This document shows, one piece after another, positions 1 through 11,241 of a stretch of DNA of 64,000 nt. The position numbers were made by a program, and so were the translations under genes. Numbering within the stretch: position 1 is the first letter of the stretch; the number at the start of each line of letters is the position of its first letter. The notes under the pieces are model-generated. The model was given only the letters and a program-made list of their open reading frames with translations, did not search any database and had not been told where the DNA came from. Source of the DNA: Coemansia sp. RSA 487 (lineage: Eukaryota > Kickxellomycota > Kickxellomycetes > Kickxellales > Kickxellaceae); assembly GCA_027577595.1 (NCBI GenBank), contig JANBRJ010000012.1:1-64000 (forward strand), in the 5' to 3' direction.

Positions 1-288
1 CGCTGTGAATGTCAGATGCACCCCCAGTCTGTTTTCTGCTCTGCCATCGGCGACGCATAATCAACGCCAACCAATGCTGCCAATGCTTCACTGTCCACAC
101 GCAAACAACGCCTCCTACACAGCGCAAACGATCTTGTCACTTGGCGCAAGTCCTCTCTTCTGAGGAATGCAAAATAATTTCTTACAACCGCAAACACTTA
201 CACAAAATACAGTAGTAGAGCTTGACAAAGCAATGGCTAAACACTGTGAATAGGAACCAGTAACACTGTATATAAAATAAAACTAGAA
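1..288. other. Left-edge intergenic sequence
   Basis: No gene can be supported here. A 61-codon open frame on the minus strand (12-197) ends inside the window and shows no recognisable domain. It could be a terminal exon or nothing. The stretch probably holds the 3' flank of the ABC transporter whose stop codon lies at 289-291. Confidence 0.4.
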
Positions 289-3200
289 TTATTGTCCAAA
301 GTCGTTTGCTCTGGCAAGCTCTGCAAAATGTCCGTTCTTTTCAAGCAGCTCTGCAGGCGGACCGATTTCTGCTACTCTTCCGCTGTCCAAGACGATAACT
401 CGATCGCTATTCATAATGGTTTCCAAACGATGTGCAATAGTAAGCACTGTGCAGTCTTTGAATTCAGAACGGATAAGCTTTTGCATATGCTGGTCTGTTT
501 CTAAATCAACGTTTGCTGTAGCTTCATCTAGAACAACAACCTTACGATTGCGCATCAATAGCCTACAAAGGCCAAACAATTGCTGTTGCCCATCGCTAAA
601 CCAATTACCCACAAATCTGTTAAGCCCATGTGGTCGTACCTCCTGAGTAGCAGCTTTATATATTCTGGGCTTTGTTATGAACAAATATAAGAATAGACGC
701 TTAGACCAATCTGCCCCTTTCCACTCCTCGTCCCAATCCTTAATTTCTTCTAGTTTATCTTTATCAATATGATCTTTATCAATTTCACAAGCATTTGGTG
801 GCTGAACATGCTCAACAATTCCACATTTAATAATCGCTGACCACATATCTTCCACACTATGCTTGACAAGCGGATCAAGGTTCTGTCTAAATGTCCCTTT
901 AAACATTGTTGGTTCTTGTGGAATAATGCCTAGCTTTGGCCGCAGGTCGCCAATATTGAGCGAGAAAATATCTTGGCCATCGATTACAATAGACCCTTTG
1001 CATGTGTTGTTGTTAACCAAGCGGAAAAGAGCCCGGGTAAGCGACGTTTTGCCAGCACCTGTTCTACCAACAATGCCAATCTTTTCCCCTGGTTTAATGG
1101 TCAAGTTAACATTCTTTAGCACAAGTTCCAAACCATCATGATACTTCATGCTAAAATCGCGGAATTCAATCTTACCAACAGATGGCCACAGATTTTCTGG
1201 TTTTGTTGCATTTTCAACAAACATCTTCTCACCATCCATATCTATATACTGCCTAAACTTTGCAATCCTGTTCTTAAAGCTCAAAGCATCGGCTTTTAAA
1301 CTAATAATGTTTTCTACACCATCTGCCAATGTATTTACCAAGCTAATGTATGTATCGAGCTCCACTGAAGATACCTTATTTGAGAATAGTCGGTTGTGGA
1401 TTAAAGCGAACATTTCACACAGGGAATAAACAAGGCTATTATGTATGCAATATAAACTTCTCAAGAACAATTTAATTGAGTGTTGTGGCAATTGGACACA
1501 ATGCATATTGTCCTTTTCTTCCATATATCTTGCTGTAAAGTAATTCTCCACATTGAAAATGCGAATAAGTCTTTTCCCATCCACAATTATATCATCTACC
1601 TTTTCTTGGTCAATCAATAACTGCGTTTCTATTTTCTCCAATGATGAGCGCACAGGTGTACTAGCTGTTTCATATTTTATGTTTGCCCATAAAAGCATTG
1701 GAACAAATATAAGCACCTGTGGTATACTTGTCCCAACCCTGTATATTGATAATATGGCATTCACAATATCAGCAATTTTTTTACCCAAAAACACTGGTAT
1801 ATCCTTGGAAATTGCTTCGTTGCCATTATTATATGCTGAGGATATCTCTTGTCTAGTAGTGCTGTCAAAGAAAGATAGTGGTGCATGTATGAGCCGTTCA
1901 ATAAAAATGCTCTTAATCTGAGGATTGAGATACTTTTCTGAAACTATTTCATTGACATAACTCTCTATATTAGGAATTACAGAAGTACATGTTTCTTTGA
2001 AAATTTCAATAAACAAGTACCTTTGAATCATATCACTTGTTATATTGGAGGTGCCCTGCATATTTCTAAGGGCATCTAGTGTATACCCATTAAGAATGAA
2101 CTGTGATACAGGGCTGAGAATTGCTGAGAATAGGATAATAGCCAATGTAGGTCCACCACATATCTTTAAAACAAACTTTACATCATCCCAGTTGCACCAG
2201 TGCTTTTTAGCAGTTTCTGGAATGGCATGACTATCTTTATCAATTTTACTTTCTGTATCATCTTCTGGATTTGATGCCTTGTTAGAATTGCCATCATTAT
2301 TGAACTTGGAACAAATATCACCATTGTCAAATACAACATCAGATTTAGCTGCAAATAGCTGGTAGTCTTCTCGTGTGTTTTGCGAAACAGAAACTTTTCT
2401 GCTGCTATTAAGTGTCAACACCTTGTCAAAGTATGGCAATATGTTATTTGTATTAACAGACATTATGCGGATTTTACCAGCAAGTATTCCAGTGTCCATA
2501 ATAACATGATCAAGAATGTGCCGCTTTACATGAGCATCAACAGCAGATAGCGGATCATCCAATATGTAGATATCAGCTCTGGAATAAACAGCTCGTGCAA
2601 GTGCAAGCCGTGCCTTTTGCCCACCAGAGATATTGATACCACGCTCACCGATCAATGTCAGATCTTTGTTAATCCAGTTGTTAATGTCTTCAGTAAGCGC
2701 GCATGCATAGATTACCTTTTTGTAATATTCTTCATCATACTCCTGACCAAACAGTATATTCTCTCGCAGTGTGCCACTCATAATCCATGGCGTTTGTTCA
2801 ACCAAAGCCATTGACCCAACAACAGCACCTGTTCCACCGGTCATTTCCACCTCGCCACAAATAGACAACAAAAGTGATGACTTTCCTGATCCTGTCTTTC
2901 CAACCACTGCAACAAGCTCACCTTGGTTTACTGATATTGAAATATCTGTTAAAATAGGGTCATCTTTATTCCACGAGAATTCACCATTGTATATGCTAAT
3001 TGATGATTTTGAATAATCAATAGAAGCTTCATGCTCACCATTCTGTGCTTTTATTATGTCTATCGGATAATGGGGCAAGGTGTTAATATAATTACCTTTC
3101 AGTGACTTTTCAACCTTGTAAATAATCTCTATAAACGAGCAAAATGAGTAGAGCCTAGACATAAGGCAGTTAAGTTCATTCTGCATTGTTACAATAATAT

Positions 3201-4710
3201 CACTCATCCAAAGCATATCAACAACTGATATTAGTTGTGATGACTCAGAATTTTTTTGCAAATAGAGATAAATCAGCAGAAATGATGACAATTGCCCTGT
3301 AATATTAAAAAATACACAATAAGCCATCCAAGTAAACCTGACAATTGGTACATACCATGGGATTCTATCTTTATCGAATTTTTTCCAATATTTTTGGATC
3401 TTTGGGTCAATATACATCTTTTCCCAACCAAACATTTTAATCGACTTTATGTTGTGATAGATATTGTCGACTTTGTCATCGTGGTTAAATTCATTGTGAT
3501 AAACCTGATGAAAATATAGATCAGTCACATTTATAAGGATAATATTTAAAAGGAAGGTTATCAAAGCGACACTTAAAGGAATAAGTGCTAGCCATCCAGT
3601 TCGGGAATATAGAGGTATAAATGCAGAAATGCTACCAGCCACACATGAAACAATATGCTGAGCATCATTTAAATGCTCCAGCATATTATCTACATTGTGT
3701 TGTGTAATATAATTAATGTTATCTTTTTGCAGACCCTTGTTTGATAGTGGTAGGCGGAATAGATGCAGTTTCAGTGTACTTATTGCTTGATTAGTCTGCT
3801 CAGCTGCAAATACTTCAACCTTGCATAGCTTAAATACACAATATAAAACAAACCCAATAATCACATACATAATGCCTGAATACCAGCTGTGCTCTGACGA
3901 TAATCCAATGAAATAGATGGTTTTACTGTATGTAGCTGAAATAAAAATGGGCAGCATAGATTTAATAACCGAAAGTAAATAAAGTGGCAGCATAGGTCGC
4001 CACATCATCTTGGTAATTGCACGTAAAATAAATAAGGGCTCGTTCACATCGTATACGAATTTGTTCACTGAATTGCACAAGCGCATTCTCTCTGGAAGTT
4101 TCTTAATATCATCAAAAACAACATCACGAATGTTTTGAATCTTTACTAAACGAATCTCCTCTGTGTATAAAAACACCTGTTTAATGATTGTAAAGTATTC
4201 CAGGTTTTGTTTATCCATGCTAGCAAATAAAAGATATACATGAATAGCTGTAGATATAATAGCGTGACCAATTCCAGAGCTATTTCTGTTTATTGCCTTG
4301 TAGATACCAAATATATTGGCCAGCTGGAACGGATAATATCCAACAGAGTACTGGGAAAGTATTGGTAGCGCAGTAATAGACAACAGAAAGTGGATATCAT
4401 ACCAGCTAGCCCATCGTCTAGCTGCAAGTGCTGAGAGCACAGCATAACAAAATAGAACAATGGTATTATTCAGGCGAATAGATGGCGACTTCTTGCCTTT
4501 AATTATGAGAACAAGTGCAAGAAGTATGAGTGTATAGTTACTTATAAGCTCCAAAGTAGGTATTTCGCAACTAAATATATTGCTAATCCTAAAAGCAAAG
4601 TGCAACATGTTCAGTGTGGTATTTCCTCGATTGTTGGTGTTATGACGATAAAATAGAGGACCAGGATGTAAAAAAATTACAGAAAAATTTAAAGAAAGGA
4701 TCTTTGACAT
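289..4710 (-). CDS. ABCC (MRP)-type multidrug/conjugate ABC transporter, copy 1
   Basis: Full-length ATP-binding cassette exporter of 1473 codons in one exon. It has an N-terminal hydrophobic region, TMD1, NBD1, TMD2 and NBD2. NBD1 carries Walker A GKTGSGKSS (about residues 602-610), signature ISGGQ (about 692) and Walker B ILDDP (about 717), with Asp where the catalytic Glu would sit, as is usual in NBD1 of the ABCC family. NBD2 has GRTGAGKTS (about 1213), a degenerate signature FSDGQ (about 1369) and a canonical VVVLDEAT (about 1390). Family members pump glutathione conjugates, drugs or metals, often at the vacuole; the substrate cannot be read from the sequence. The protein is paralogous along its length to the transporter at 13236. 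That alignment favours the second Met (codon 35, start near 4608) as the real start. About 40 extra residues lie between the NBD2 Q-loop and signature. The gene is more AT-rich than its right-hand neighbours. Confidence 0.93.
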   Translation of the reverse strand: MSKILSLNFSVIFLHPGPLFYRHNTNNRGNTTLNMLHFAFRISNIFSCEIPTLELISNYTLILLALVLIIKGKKSPSIRLNNTIVLFCYAVLSALAARRWASWYDIHFLLSITALPILSQYSVGYYPFQLANIFGIYKAINRNSSGIGHAIISTAIHVYLLFASMDKQNLEYFTIIKQVFLYTEEIRLVKIQNIRDVVFDDIKKLPERMRLCNSVNKFVYDVNEPLFILRAITKMMWRPMLPLYLLSVIKSMLPIFISATYSKTIYFIGLSSEHSWYSGIMYVIIGFVLYCVFKLCKVEVFAAEQTNQAISTLKLHLFRLPLSNKGLQKDNINYITQHNVDNMLEHLNDAQHIVSCVAGSISAFIPLYSRTGWLALIPLSVALITFLLNIILINVTDLYFHQVYHNEFNHDDKVDNIYHNIKSIKMFGWEKMYIDPKIQKYWKKFDKDRIPWYVPIVRFTWMAYCVFFNITGQLSSFLLIYLYLQKNSESSQLISVVDMLWMSDIIVTMQNELNCLMSRLYSFCSFIEIIYKVEKSLKGNYINTLPHYPIDIIKAQNGEHEASIDYSKSSISIYNGEFSWNKDDPILTDISISVNQGELVAVVGKTGSGKSSLLLSICGEVEMTGGTGAVVGSMALVEQTPWIMSGTLRENILFGQEYDEEYYKKVIYACALTEDINNWINKDLTLIGERGINISGGQKARLALARAVYSRADIYILDDPLSAVDAHVKRHILDHVIMDTGILAGKIRIMSVNTNNILPYFDKVLTLNSSRKVSVSQNTREDYQLFAAKSDVVFDNGDICSKFNNDGNSNKASNPEDDTESKIDKDSHAIPETAKKHWCNWDDVKFVLKICGGPTLAIILFSAILSPVSQFILNGYTLDALRNMQGTSNITSDMIQRYLFIEIFKETCTSVIPNIESYVNEIVSEKYLNPQIKSIFIERLIHAPLSFFDSTTRQEISSAYNNGNEAISKDIPVFLGKKIADIVNAILSIYRVGTSIPQVLIFVPMLLWANIKYETASTPVRSSLEKIETQLLIDQEKVDDIIVDGKRLIRIFNVENYFTARYMEEKDNMHCVQLPQHSIKLFLRSLYCIHNSLVYSLCEMFALIHNRLFSNKVSSVELDTYISLVNTLADGVENIISLKADALSFKNRIAKFRQYIDMDGEKMFVENATKPENLWPSVGKIEFRDFSMKYHDGLELVLKNVNLTIKPGEKIGIVGRTGAGKTSLTRALFRLVNNNTCKGSIVIDGQDIFSLNIGDLRPKLGIIPQEPTMFKGTFRQNLDPLVKHSVEDMWSAIIKCGIVEHVQPPNACEIDKDHIDKDKLEEIKDWDEEWKGADWSKRLFLYLFITKPRIYKAATQEVRPHGLNRFVGNWFSDGQQQLFGLCRLLMRNRKVVVLDEATANVDLETDQHMQKLIRSEFKDCTVLTIAHRLETIMNSDRVIVLDSGRVAEIGPPAELLEKNGHFAELARANDFGQ

Positions 4711-5191
4711 GCATTAAATATGCCATAGAAAATAGCATGCAGGCTTTGAGTACTAATGCAGTCTTGGTTCGTAATGTATAAAGAACCATTTTTGTATTTT
4801 TTTTATTTCTGTTATGCAAAAATTCCTACTACAAAGATAAATTAATTTAAAACCCTAGCAACTGACAAACGCTGCCAAAGATAAGGACTGCAAAAGATAT
4901 TATTCATTTGTTCGACTGCGGACAGCACTTTAGTTTGACCATTGTGATTTTCCCCACACCATTGGTCAAACAAAACACATTCTAGCGCCTTCTTTTGAAG
5001 AAGCAAACAATCTTTGAAACACAAATTCCACCTGTTATAACAGTGTGCACGTGAGTTTAACGTAATAATATCTGAACTCGCTAACTGTTGTAGCTTGTCT
5101 TCAAAGTCACTCTCTTCCTTTCTCTCCAACAGCTCTTCTGATTTATTTACTTTGCTTCTAACAAAAGACTGAAAAAAAAACAAAGCGAGGA
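4711..5191. other. Intergenic, divergent ABC transporter / DnaJ gene promoters
   Basis: A 481-bp spacer between two divergently transcribed genes, presumably holding both promoters. An AT-rich part (about 4780-4860) contains a long T run. A 113-codon minus-strand open frame (4842-5183) crosses most of it, but it has no recognisable domain and overlaps the expected 5' leader of the DnaJ gene, so I do not call it. Confidence 0.4.
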
Positions 5192-5824
5192 ATGTCCGAC
5201 ACAGCTAAAGAAGTTGAGAGGCTCTTGCAGAGCGATTCAATGCAGTTGTCGCGCACACAGGAAGTCGACCGCGTCTTATCTGAGAGCCCGCTTGATCCGT
5301 TTGCGATCCTCGCTGTGCCACGCACCTGTTCGACTGACGACGTGCGCTTAGCGTACAGAAGCAAATCACGGCTGATCCACCCGGACAAGACTGCGCACTC
5401 GAGAGCTCGCGAGGCGTTTGAGAAACTGAAGCGCGCAGAGTCCGAGTTAATGGATGATACGAAGCGCAAGTCCATCCTTGCACTAATGGATGAGGCCCGG
5501 CGCGAGGTCGCTGCGCAATGGCAAGAGGATAGAGATAGTCAGGCGTTTGAGGAGGCAGCCAAAGCAAAATACAGAGCCATCGTGGTGGACATTGAGTGGC
5601 GGCGACGGCAGAAGGTCAAGCAGGAGATGGCGGCCGAGGGAGCCATCAAGGCTAAAGCGGAGAGCGAGGCGAGGGAGCGGCGCAAGAAGCGCGACGCTGA
5701 GAAAGCGTGGAACGACGGACGCGAAGAGCGTGTCAATAGTTGGCGGAACTTTGTAGCCTCTGGGTCTATCCAAAAGAAGAAGGGAAAGAAGAGCAAGCGC
5801 GCAAAAGCCAAAGCGTCAGCTTGA
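5192..5824 (+). CDS. J-domain protein, DNAJC8/Spf31-like
   Basis: A 210-residue Hsp40-type co-chaperone. A J-domain occupies about residues 33-95. It opens with DPFAILAVP and carries the diagnostic HPDK loop (LIHPDKTAH) that stimulates Hsp70 ATPase. Behind it is a long, highly charged Lys/Arg/Glu helix ending in a Lys-rich tail (KKKGKKSKRAKAKASA). Acidic lead, central J-domain and basic helical tail is the plan of human DNAJC8 and fission yeast Spf31, which are associated with the spliceosome. A nuclear role is therefore likely. The start is the first ATG after an A-rich leader. A generic type III J-protein remains possible. Confidence 0.8.
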   Translation: MSDTAKEVERLLQSDSMQLSRTQEVDRVLSESPLDPFAILAVPRTCSTDDVRLAYRSKSRLIHPDKTAHSRAREAFEKLKRAESELMDDTKRKSILALMDEARREVAAQWQEDRDSQAFEEAAKAKYRAIVVDIEWRRRQKVKQEMAAEGAIKAKAESEARERRKKRDAEKAWNDGREERVNSWRNFVASGSIQKKKGKKSKRAKAKASA

Positions 5825-6025
5825 AAATAGACGCAGCCAATTTTGATGATGTTTTACGTTTTGAGGAGAAAGTGCCATTCTGGCTATTATTTCCTCTCCT
5901 CTTCTCTCCCACGTCAGCATGCGTTGTTTCTTTGTCATTTTTTTTTGCAGCATTTACTCTAATTTCAATTTTGTACTTTATTTGCTAAACACTTTTTTAA
6001 TTCCGTTTAATCGGCGTGTTTTGGA

Positions 6026-9000
6026 ATGTCGGACAGGGCTGCCAAGCACACACAGACGCCTGGCGAGAATGATGCTGGTGAAAGTACCCTGAGCGTGTCA
6101 GCAGAACCTTCCAGCAGAAAGACAACCATCGCCAACGCAGAGAGCCAGAGCCCCCACACAGGAGCAGCAGGCAGAGACGCTGAGTATGACCACGAAGACG
6201 ACAGCTATGACGAGGAGGAGGAGGAGGAGGAGGAAGAGGAAGAGGAGCCGGCGCTAAGGTACAAGCGGCTAGGAGGCAACATACACGCACTATTTGAGAA
6301 GGACACAGCAAGCACGCTGATGGCGTCAGATCGGTTTCTTGTGCTGGGTACACACTGGGGTCACGTAGTGATCATTGATTTTGAAGGCAACGAGGTGAAG
6401 AAGTGGCGCGCACACTCGACCACTGTCAACGCAGTCAGCGTCGACATCGACAACGAATACGTTGCCAGCGCAGGCGATGATGGGCGCGTGGTTGTGCACG
6501 GATTGTATAACGACGACATTGTCATTGTCGACTACAACCGGCCCGTCAAGGCCGTCGCCCTGGATCCGTACTACAGCCGCAAGACGTCACGCCGTTTCAT
6601 CTCTGGCGGCACGTCAGGGCAGCTAATAATGTATGAGAAGAAGTGGCTCGGCAAAAGCGACACGATTATGTTTACCAGCACAGGACCGATCCAGACGATA
6701 CAATGGCAGGGGTTGCTTGTTGCGTGGGCGTGCGACGAGGGCGTGCAGATATACGACATGGCTCGTGGGATGCGCATCTCGCAGGTCGCCCGACCAGAGG
6801 GTAGTCCCCCGCGCGCTGACCTGTACATCTGCCGGCTATACTGGCGGGACACACGCACATTGGTAGTCGGGTGGGCCAACATTGTGCAGATCGTGACGCT
6901 GAAGGAGCGAATCCAGGCGCAGAGCCAGCAGCAACAGGAGAAGCAACAAGGCGCAGACCAGGCGTCGGGTCCTCTTCTGTACGCCGAGATCAGCGTGCTG
7001 TTCCGCACAGACTTTATCATCTGCGGCCTGGCGATATTCCGCGACCACTTTATGGTCCTCTCGTACGGTGATCACGATGTGGTGCAAAACATGGTGGCCG
7101 ATGACACCGTTCCCAGCGAGATCCAGCAGCAGAAGCGCGCACGAGATGCGCAGCCGCCCGAGCTGCGTATGATAAACTGGAACATCGAGGAGGTGTCGAG
7201 CGACGTACTGACGCTCGAGGGCTTCCCGCTTCTCCAGCCTAACGACTATGGACTGGCGTACTTTACATCGCCGCGAGCACAGAACCCACCAGCTCTGGGG
7301 TCGCCCAAGATAGACGCTTCGTTCGAGCAGCACAGCAAGGACGCCGCCGCCAATGCGTCGGCGCAGGAGGCGGACTCGTGGTTTATACTCAGCCCGAAGC
7401 AGCTAGTGTCTGTGCGGTCGCGTGGGTTGGGCGACCATGTGCAATGGCTAACTGAGCGCGGGAGGTACCAGCAGGCGCTGGCTGACATTGAGGACGCATA
7501 CGCAGACCGTGGCCCGTGGGCTGCGTACCGCGACCAAATCAAGGACACCGAGTACCGGGAGATCGGGCAAGCTTACGCACACCTGCTTATGGACGAGGGC
7601 AATACGGCTGAGGCAGCACAAGTGTGTGCGCGCGTCCTGCCGCGAATGGACACGCCCGATGCAGCCGAGGCATGGGAGTCGTGGGTGTTTGCGTTTGCCG
7701 AGGCCAATGCGCTGAACGAGATCGCCCCGCACATCCCAACAGAGGGGCTCCATCTGTCGAACACCGTCTACGAAATGGTGTTGGCCTTTCTGCTGACGTC
7801 AGATATCTCGCAGTTCCGACATCTTGTTTTCACATGGCCACCCACCCTGTTCAATGCTTACAGCGTTGTGCTTGCAGTCGAGGACCAGCTGCTGGGCAAG
7901 GATTCCCCTGCCGATTGCATGACGCTCAAGGAGTGCCTGGCGCTTCTGTACGACAAGCTCAACCAGCCAGCAAAGTCGCTCAAGTACCATCTGGAGCTGT
8001 TCGCGCCGGAGATCCTCGACCGCGTGCTCAGAGAGAACCTGTTTGACGCGATAAGGGACAAGGCGCAACTGGTTCTGCGCTACGACGACCACACGCTGCG
8101 CCTGGATAGCAGCAGCAGCAGCAACAGTAGCGGCAGCGACGGTACCGCCGAACCTGACGCGGCAGAGCTTCTTCGGCGACGCTGCGAAGCCAAGGGTGTG
8201 CAGCTTCTGACAGACAACACCGATGCGATCCCGTGCGCCAGCGTCGTCAAGCAGCTTGTGCGCGACCCCGAGCACTTGCACGTGTACCTTCATGCGCTGC
8301 TGACAAAGGATCCGCACCTCGGGGCGCCGTTTGCCGACCTGCAAGTGGAGCTGTACGCCGAGTACAACGTCGAGCGGCTGCTCCACTTTTTGCGGCTCAG
8401 CACGTTCTACTCGTTCGACAAGGCGCTGGAGATCTGCGAGGAGCGTGGGCTGGTTCCCGAGATGGTATTTATACTGGGGCGGATGGGCGACAACCACCAG
8501 GCGCTGATGCTAATCATCGACCGGCTTGGCGACGTGCCGCGCGCCATCGAGTTTGCCAAGGAGCAGAGCGACCCTGAGCTGTGGACCGATTTGGTCATGT
8601 ATGCGCGTGACAAGCCCGAGTTCATCATCGGGCTACTGGAGCTTGGCGGCACGCACACCAACCCCACCACCGTGATCCGCAACATCCCCACGGGTCTCTC
8701 TGTGCCTGGAATCCGGGATGCGCTAACCAATGTTCTGCACGACTACCATCTGCAAGTGGAGCTGTGCACCGATTGTAAGCACGTTCTTGACGGTGACTGC
8801 GAGGTCCTCTCCGATGGGCTGCACCGGCTGCAGCACCAGGGGATGGGCGTCGACGGTGCGCAGCTGTGTCTTATTTGCCAGCTGCCGCTGGAGGAAATGC
8901 CCAAGGGCAGTCGCAGCGCAATGGCCTTTTGGTGCGGCCACATATTCCACGACAAGTGCGTGCTTCATCCGGACGTTTTGCGCAAAACGGTGCTTGACTC

Positions 9001-9319
9001 ATCGGCGTCCTCGTCTGCTAGCTTGGCATACCGTAGCCAGCAGCATAGGATGGTGCATAGTCCAGGCGATCAGCGCAAAATGATGACGCAGACAAAGCTG
9101 GATCGCACGATGATGATCAGGCAGTTTTCGCCCACTTGCCCTGTTTGCGCTGACGATGACCAGAAAAAGACACGGCTGCAACAGACGCTGCTGGGCGGAT
9201 GGTCGCCACGCGAGCGAAAGGACAACGGAACCCCCTCCCAGCAATCTGTGGAAGCCGACGAGCAACCGCAAACGGCCGAGCGCCATGACCTGCCGCCCAT
9301 CCAGACACTCAGCATCTAG
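6026..9319 (+). CDS. VPS41: Vps41, HOPS tethering complex subunit
   Basis: A single exon of 1097 codons. The N-terminus is disordered with an uninterrupted Glu run (about residues 62-75). A WD40-type beta-propeller follows (about 85-320, opening YKRLGGNIHALF), then helical clathrin-heavy-chain-repeat sequence, then a C-terminal RING-H2 domain with paired cysteines (LCLICQLPL ... WCGHIFHDKC ... CPVCADDD). This is the Vps41 order. Vps41 sits at one end of HOPS and binds Rab7/Ypt7 to drive vacuole fusion and AP-3 vesicle docking. The protein is longer than human VPS41 (about 850 residues) because of the acidic head, low-complexity Q and S inserts, and a RING interrupted by about 60 polar residues between its two halves. 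The next genes downstream are unrelated. Confidence 0.93.
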   Translation: MSDRAAKHTQTPGENDAGESTLSVSAEPSSRKTTIANAESQSPHTGAAGRDAEYDHEDDSYDEEEEEEEEEEEEPALRYKRLGGNIHALFEKDTASTLMASDRFLVLGTHWGHVVIIDFEGNEVKKWRAHSTTVNAVSVDIDNEYVASAGDDGRVVVHGLYNDDIVIVDYNRPVKAVALDPYYSRKTSRRFISGGTSGQLIMYEKKWLGKSDTIMFTSTGPIQTIQWQGLLVAWACDEGVQIYDMARGMRISQVARPEGSPPRADLYICRLYWRDTRTLVVGWANIVQIVTLKERIQAQSQQQQEKQQGADQASGPLLYAEISVLFRTDFIICGLAIFRDHFMVLSYGDHDVVQNMVADDTVPSEIQQQKRARDAQPPELRMINWNIEEVSSDVLTLEGFPLLQPNDYGLAYFTSPRAQNPPALGSPKIDASFEQHSKDAAANASAQEADSWFILSPKQLVSVRSRGLGDHVQWLTERGRYQQALADIEDAYADRGPWAAYRDQIKDTEYREIGQAYAHLLMDEGNTAEAAQVCARVLPRMDTPDAAEAWESWVFAFAEANALNEIAPHIPTEGLHLSNTVYEMVLAFLLTSDISQFRHLVFTWPPTLFNAYSVVLAVEDQLLGKDSPADCMTLKECLALLYDKLNQPAKSLKYHLELFAPEILDRVLRENLFDAIRDKAQLVLRYDDHTLRLDSSSSSNSSGSDGTAEPDAAELLRRRCEAKGVQLLTDNTDAIPCASVVKQLVRDPEHLHVYLHALLTKDPHLGAPFADLQVELYAEYNVERLLHFLRLSTFYSFDKALEICEERGLVPEMVFILGRMGDNHQALMLIIDRLGDVPRAIEFAKEQSDPELWTDLVMYARDKPEFIIGLLELGGTHTNPTTVIRNIPTGLSVPGIRDALTNVLHDYHLQVELCTDCKHVLDGDCEVLSDGLHRLQHQGMGVDGAQLCLICQLPLEEMPKGSRSAMAFWCGHIFHDKCVLHPDVLRKTVLDSSASSSASLAYRSQQHRMVHSPGDQRKMMTQTKLDRTMMIRQFSPTCPVCADDDQKKTRLQQTLLGGWSPRERKDNGTPSQQSVEADEQPQTAERHDLPPIQTLSI

Positions 9320-9596
9320 AAAAAAAAGTATTTTGTTTGCGCTCATTTGTGTGTGTTTTTTTTGGGTTTTGCAACACGTAAATCGCTTTCAATGGAATAG
9401 CAGATCTGATTCTGGCTTTTGTGATCGCTAGTTAGAGCGTTTACGTGTGCTTGCCACAGCAGCATATGCATTTGGTGAGCTACGTCGCCTTTCTCTTTCG
9501 CTTTCCCATTTGTATAGTTCCTTTTTTTTCTTATTTCCCTTTCGTATTATTATTAAATTCAGTACATCTACCAGAAAAGAAAAAGAACCGGCAAAC

Positions 9597-11241
9597 ATGG
9601 TTAAAGGTAAGGTTTTACACACCAGCTACAGAGAAAAAAAAACAAAATCTTGTTTTGCTTTGATTTGCAAACCGTAAACATGGATTCACTAAATGCTGGC
9701 TATTGAAGAAGAAATTCGCTATAGTTCAAGTCAAGTGGCAGGGCAAGAAATACGAAGTTGATGTCGACACGACGGCGCCTGGCGAAGTGTTCAAAATGCA
9801 ACTATTTTCGCTTACAGGAGTTGCGCCCGACCGACAAAAGGTGCTAGTGAAGGGTGGTCAGCTGAAGGACGACACGGATATGAGCACCCTGGGACTAAAG
9901 GAAAACCAGATACTGATGATGATGGGTACAGTTGGCGAGCTTCCCAAAGCACCAGCGCAACAAGTCAAGTTTGTTGAGGACATGTCGGAGGCCGAGATGG
10001 CTCAAGCGCTGTCGATTCCCGCAGGGCTTGTAAACATGGGCAACACTTGTTATATGAACGCAACGCTCCAGTGCTTGAAAGCGGTTCCAGCACTCAAAGA
10101 GGCATTGGACGTATACAAGGGAACGCTGGCTCAATCCGATGCTCGGGGTAACTTGGTTGCGTCGTTGAAGAAACTGTTCCAACATTTGTCCGAGTCCGGC
10201 GAAGGCGTGCCACCGCTTGTGTTTTTGCAATTTCTGCGCCAAGTGTTCCCAAAGTTTGCCGAGCAGGACCCGCAGTTCGGCGGATACAGGCAACAGGATG
10301 CCGAGGAATGCTGGACCGACTTGGTCACAACGCTTGACCATGTCTTGAAAACCGAGGATGCTTCGTTTGTCAGTAAATACATGACAGGAGAGATGGAAAC
10401 GCCATTGAAGACCGACGAGGCGCCTGACGAACCTTCTACTGTAAACCACGAGCGGTTCCGCAAACTCAGTTGTCCTATCGACAAATCTGTCAACTACCTT
10501 GCTCACGGTATTCGTAAGGGTCTTGAGCAGACAATCGAGAAGAACTCTGATACTCTTGGGCGCAACGCAGAATACACGGGCACTTCGCGCATCACTCGGC
10601 TTCCCGAATACTTGTCTGTCACGTTCAACCGATTCTCCTGGAAGGCCACCGAATCTGTCGGGGCCAAGATCGTCAAGAGTGTAAAGTTCCCGCTGGATTT
10701 CGATGCCTCCGAGTTTTGCACCGCCGAGCTGCAAGACAAAATGCGCCCCGCTAAACAGTTTCTGCGTGAAAAGGAAGATAAGGAGGCACTTGAGCGCAAG
10801 ATGGCCAAGAAGGCGCAGCTTGCGGTTACCGATGAAAGCCAGGGCGGGTCCAAAGAAGCGCCAAAAGAGGATGCTGAGGTGAAGCCGGAGGATGGAGCAG
10901 CCGGTAGTGAGGCTAAACCATTTGAACTGGACGCTGCGCTCAAGGCTGACGTTGGCTGCAACCCGAGCGGCATATACGAGCTGGTTGGCGTTGTGACGCA
11001 TATCGGGCGTTCCGTCAATTCGGGTCACTACATGGGCTGGGTCCGCAAGGAAAAAGGCGTTGGCGGCCCAGATCCCTCCCCCTCTTCAGGGAAAAATGTC
11101 GCTGACTCGCAGCACTGGTGGTACAAGTTCGATGACGACGATGTCAGCCTGGTTACTGACGAAGAGATTCTGAAGCTGTGCGGTGGCGGCGACTGGCATA
11201 CAGCATATATCCTTCTCTACCGCGCAAAGAAGCTCGATTAA
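9597..11241 (+). CDS. UBP6: Ubp6/USP14-type proteasomal deubiquitinase (two exons)
   Basis: Cysteine protease that trims ubiquitin from substrates at the 26S proteasome. I place a 10-nt first exon at 9597-9606 (ATGGTTAAAG), then a GTAAGG donor and a TATAG acceptor ending at 9724; exon 2 is 9725-11241. This gives MVKVQVKWQGKKYEV, matching the start of the USP14 ubiquitin-like domain, and 508 residues in total. The Ubl domain (about 1-75) binds the proteasome. The USP domain carries the Cys box GNTCYMNATLQC (Cys112) and the His box NSGHYMGW (His438). An acidic/Lys-rich insert (about 355-405) interrupts the catalytic domain. Reading without the intron gives only a non-ATG start, so the spliced model is preferred. 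Confidence 0.93.

Noticed and set aside
4842-5183. 113-codon minus-strand open frame in the ABC/DnaJ spacer
   Set aside because: No recognisable domain, overlaps the 5' leader of the DnaJ gene, and lies where a promoter is expected.
9895-11028. 377-codon antisense frame across UBP6
   Set aside because: Mirror of a conserved deubiquitinase exon; Arg/Leu-rich composition typical of antisense frames.
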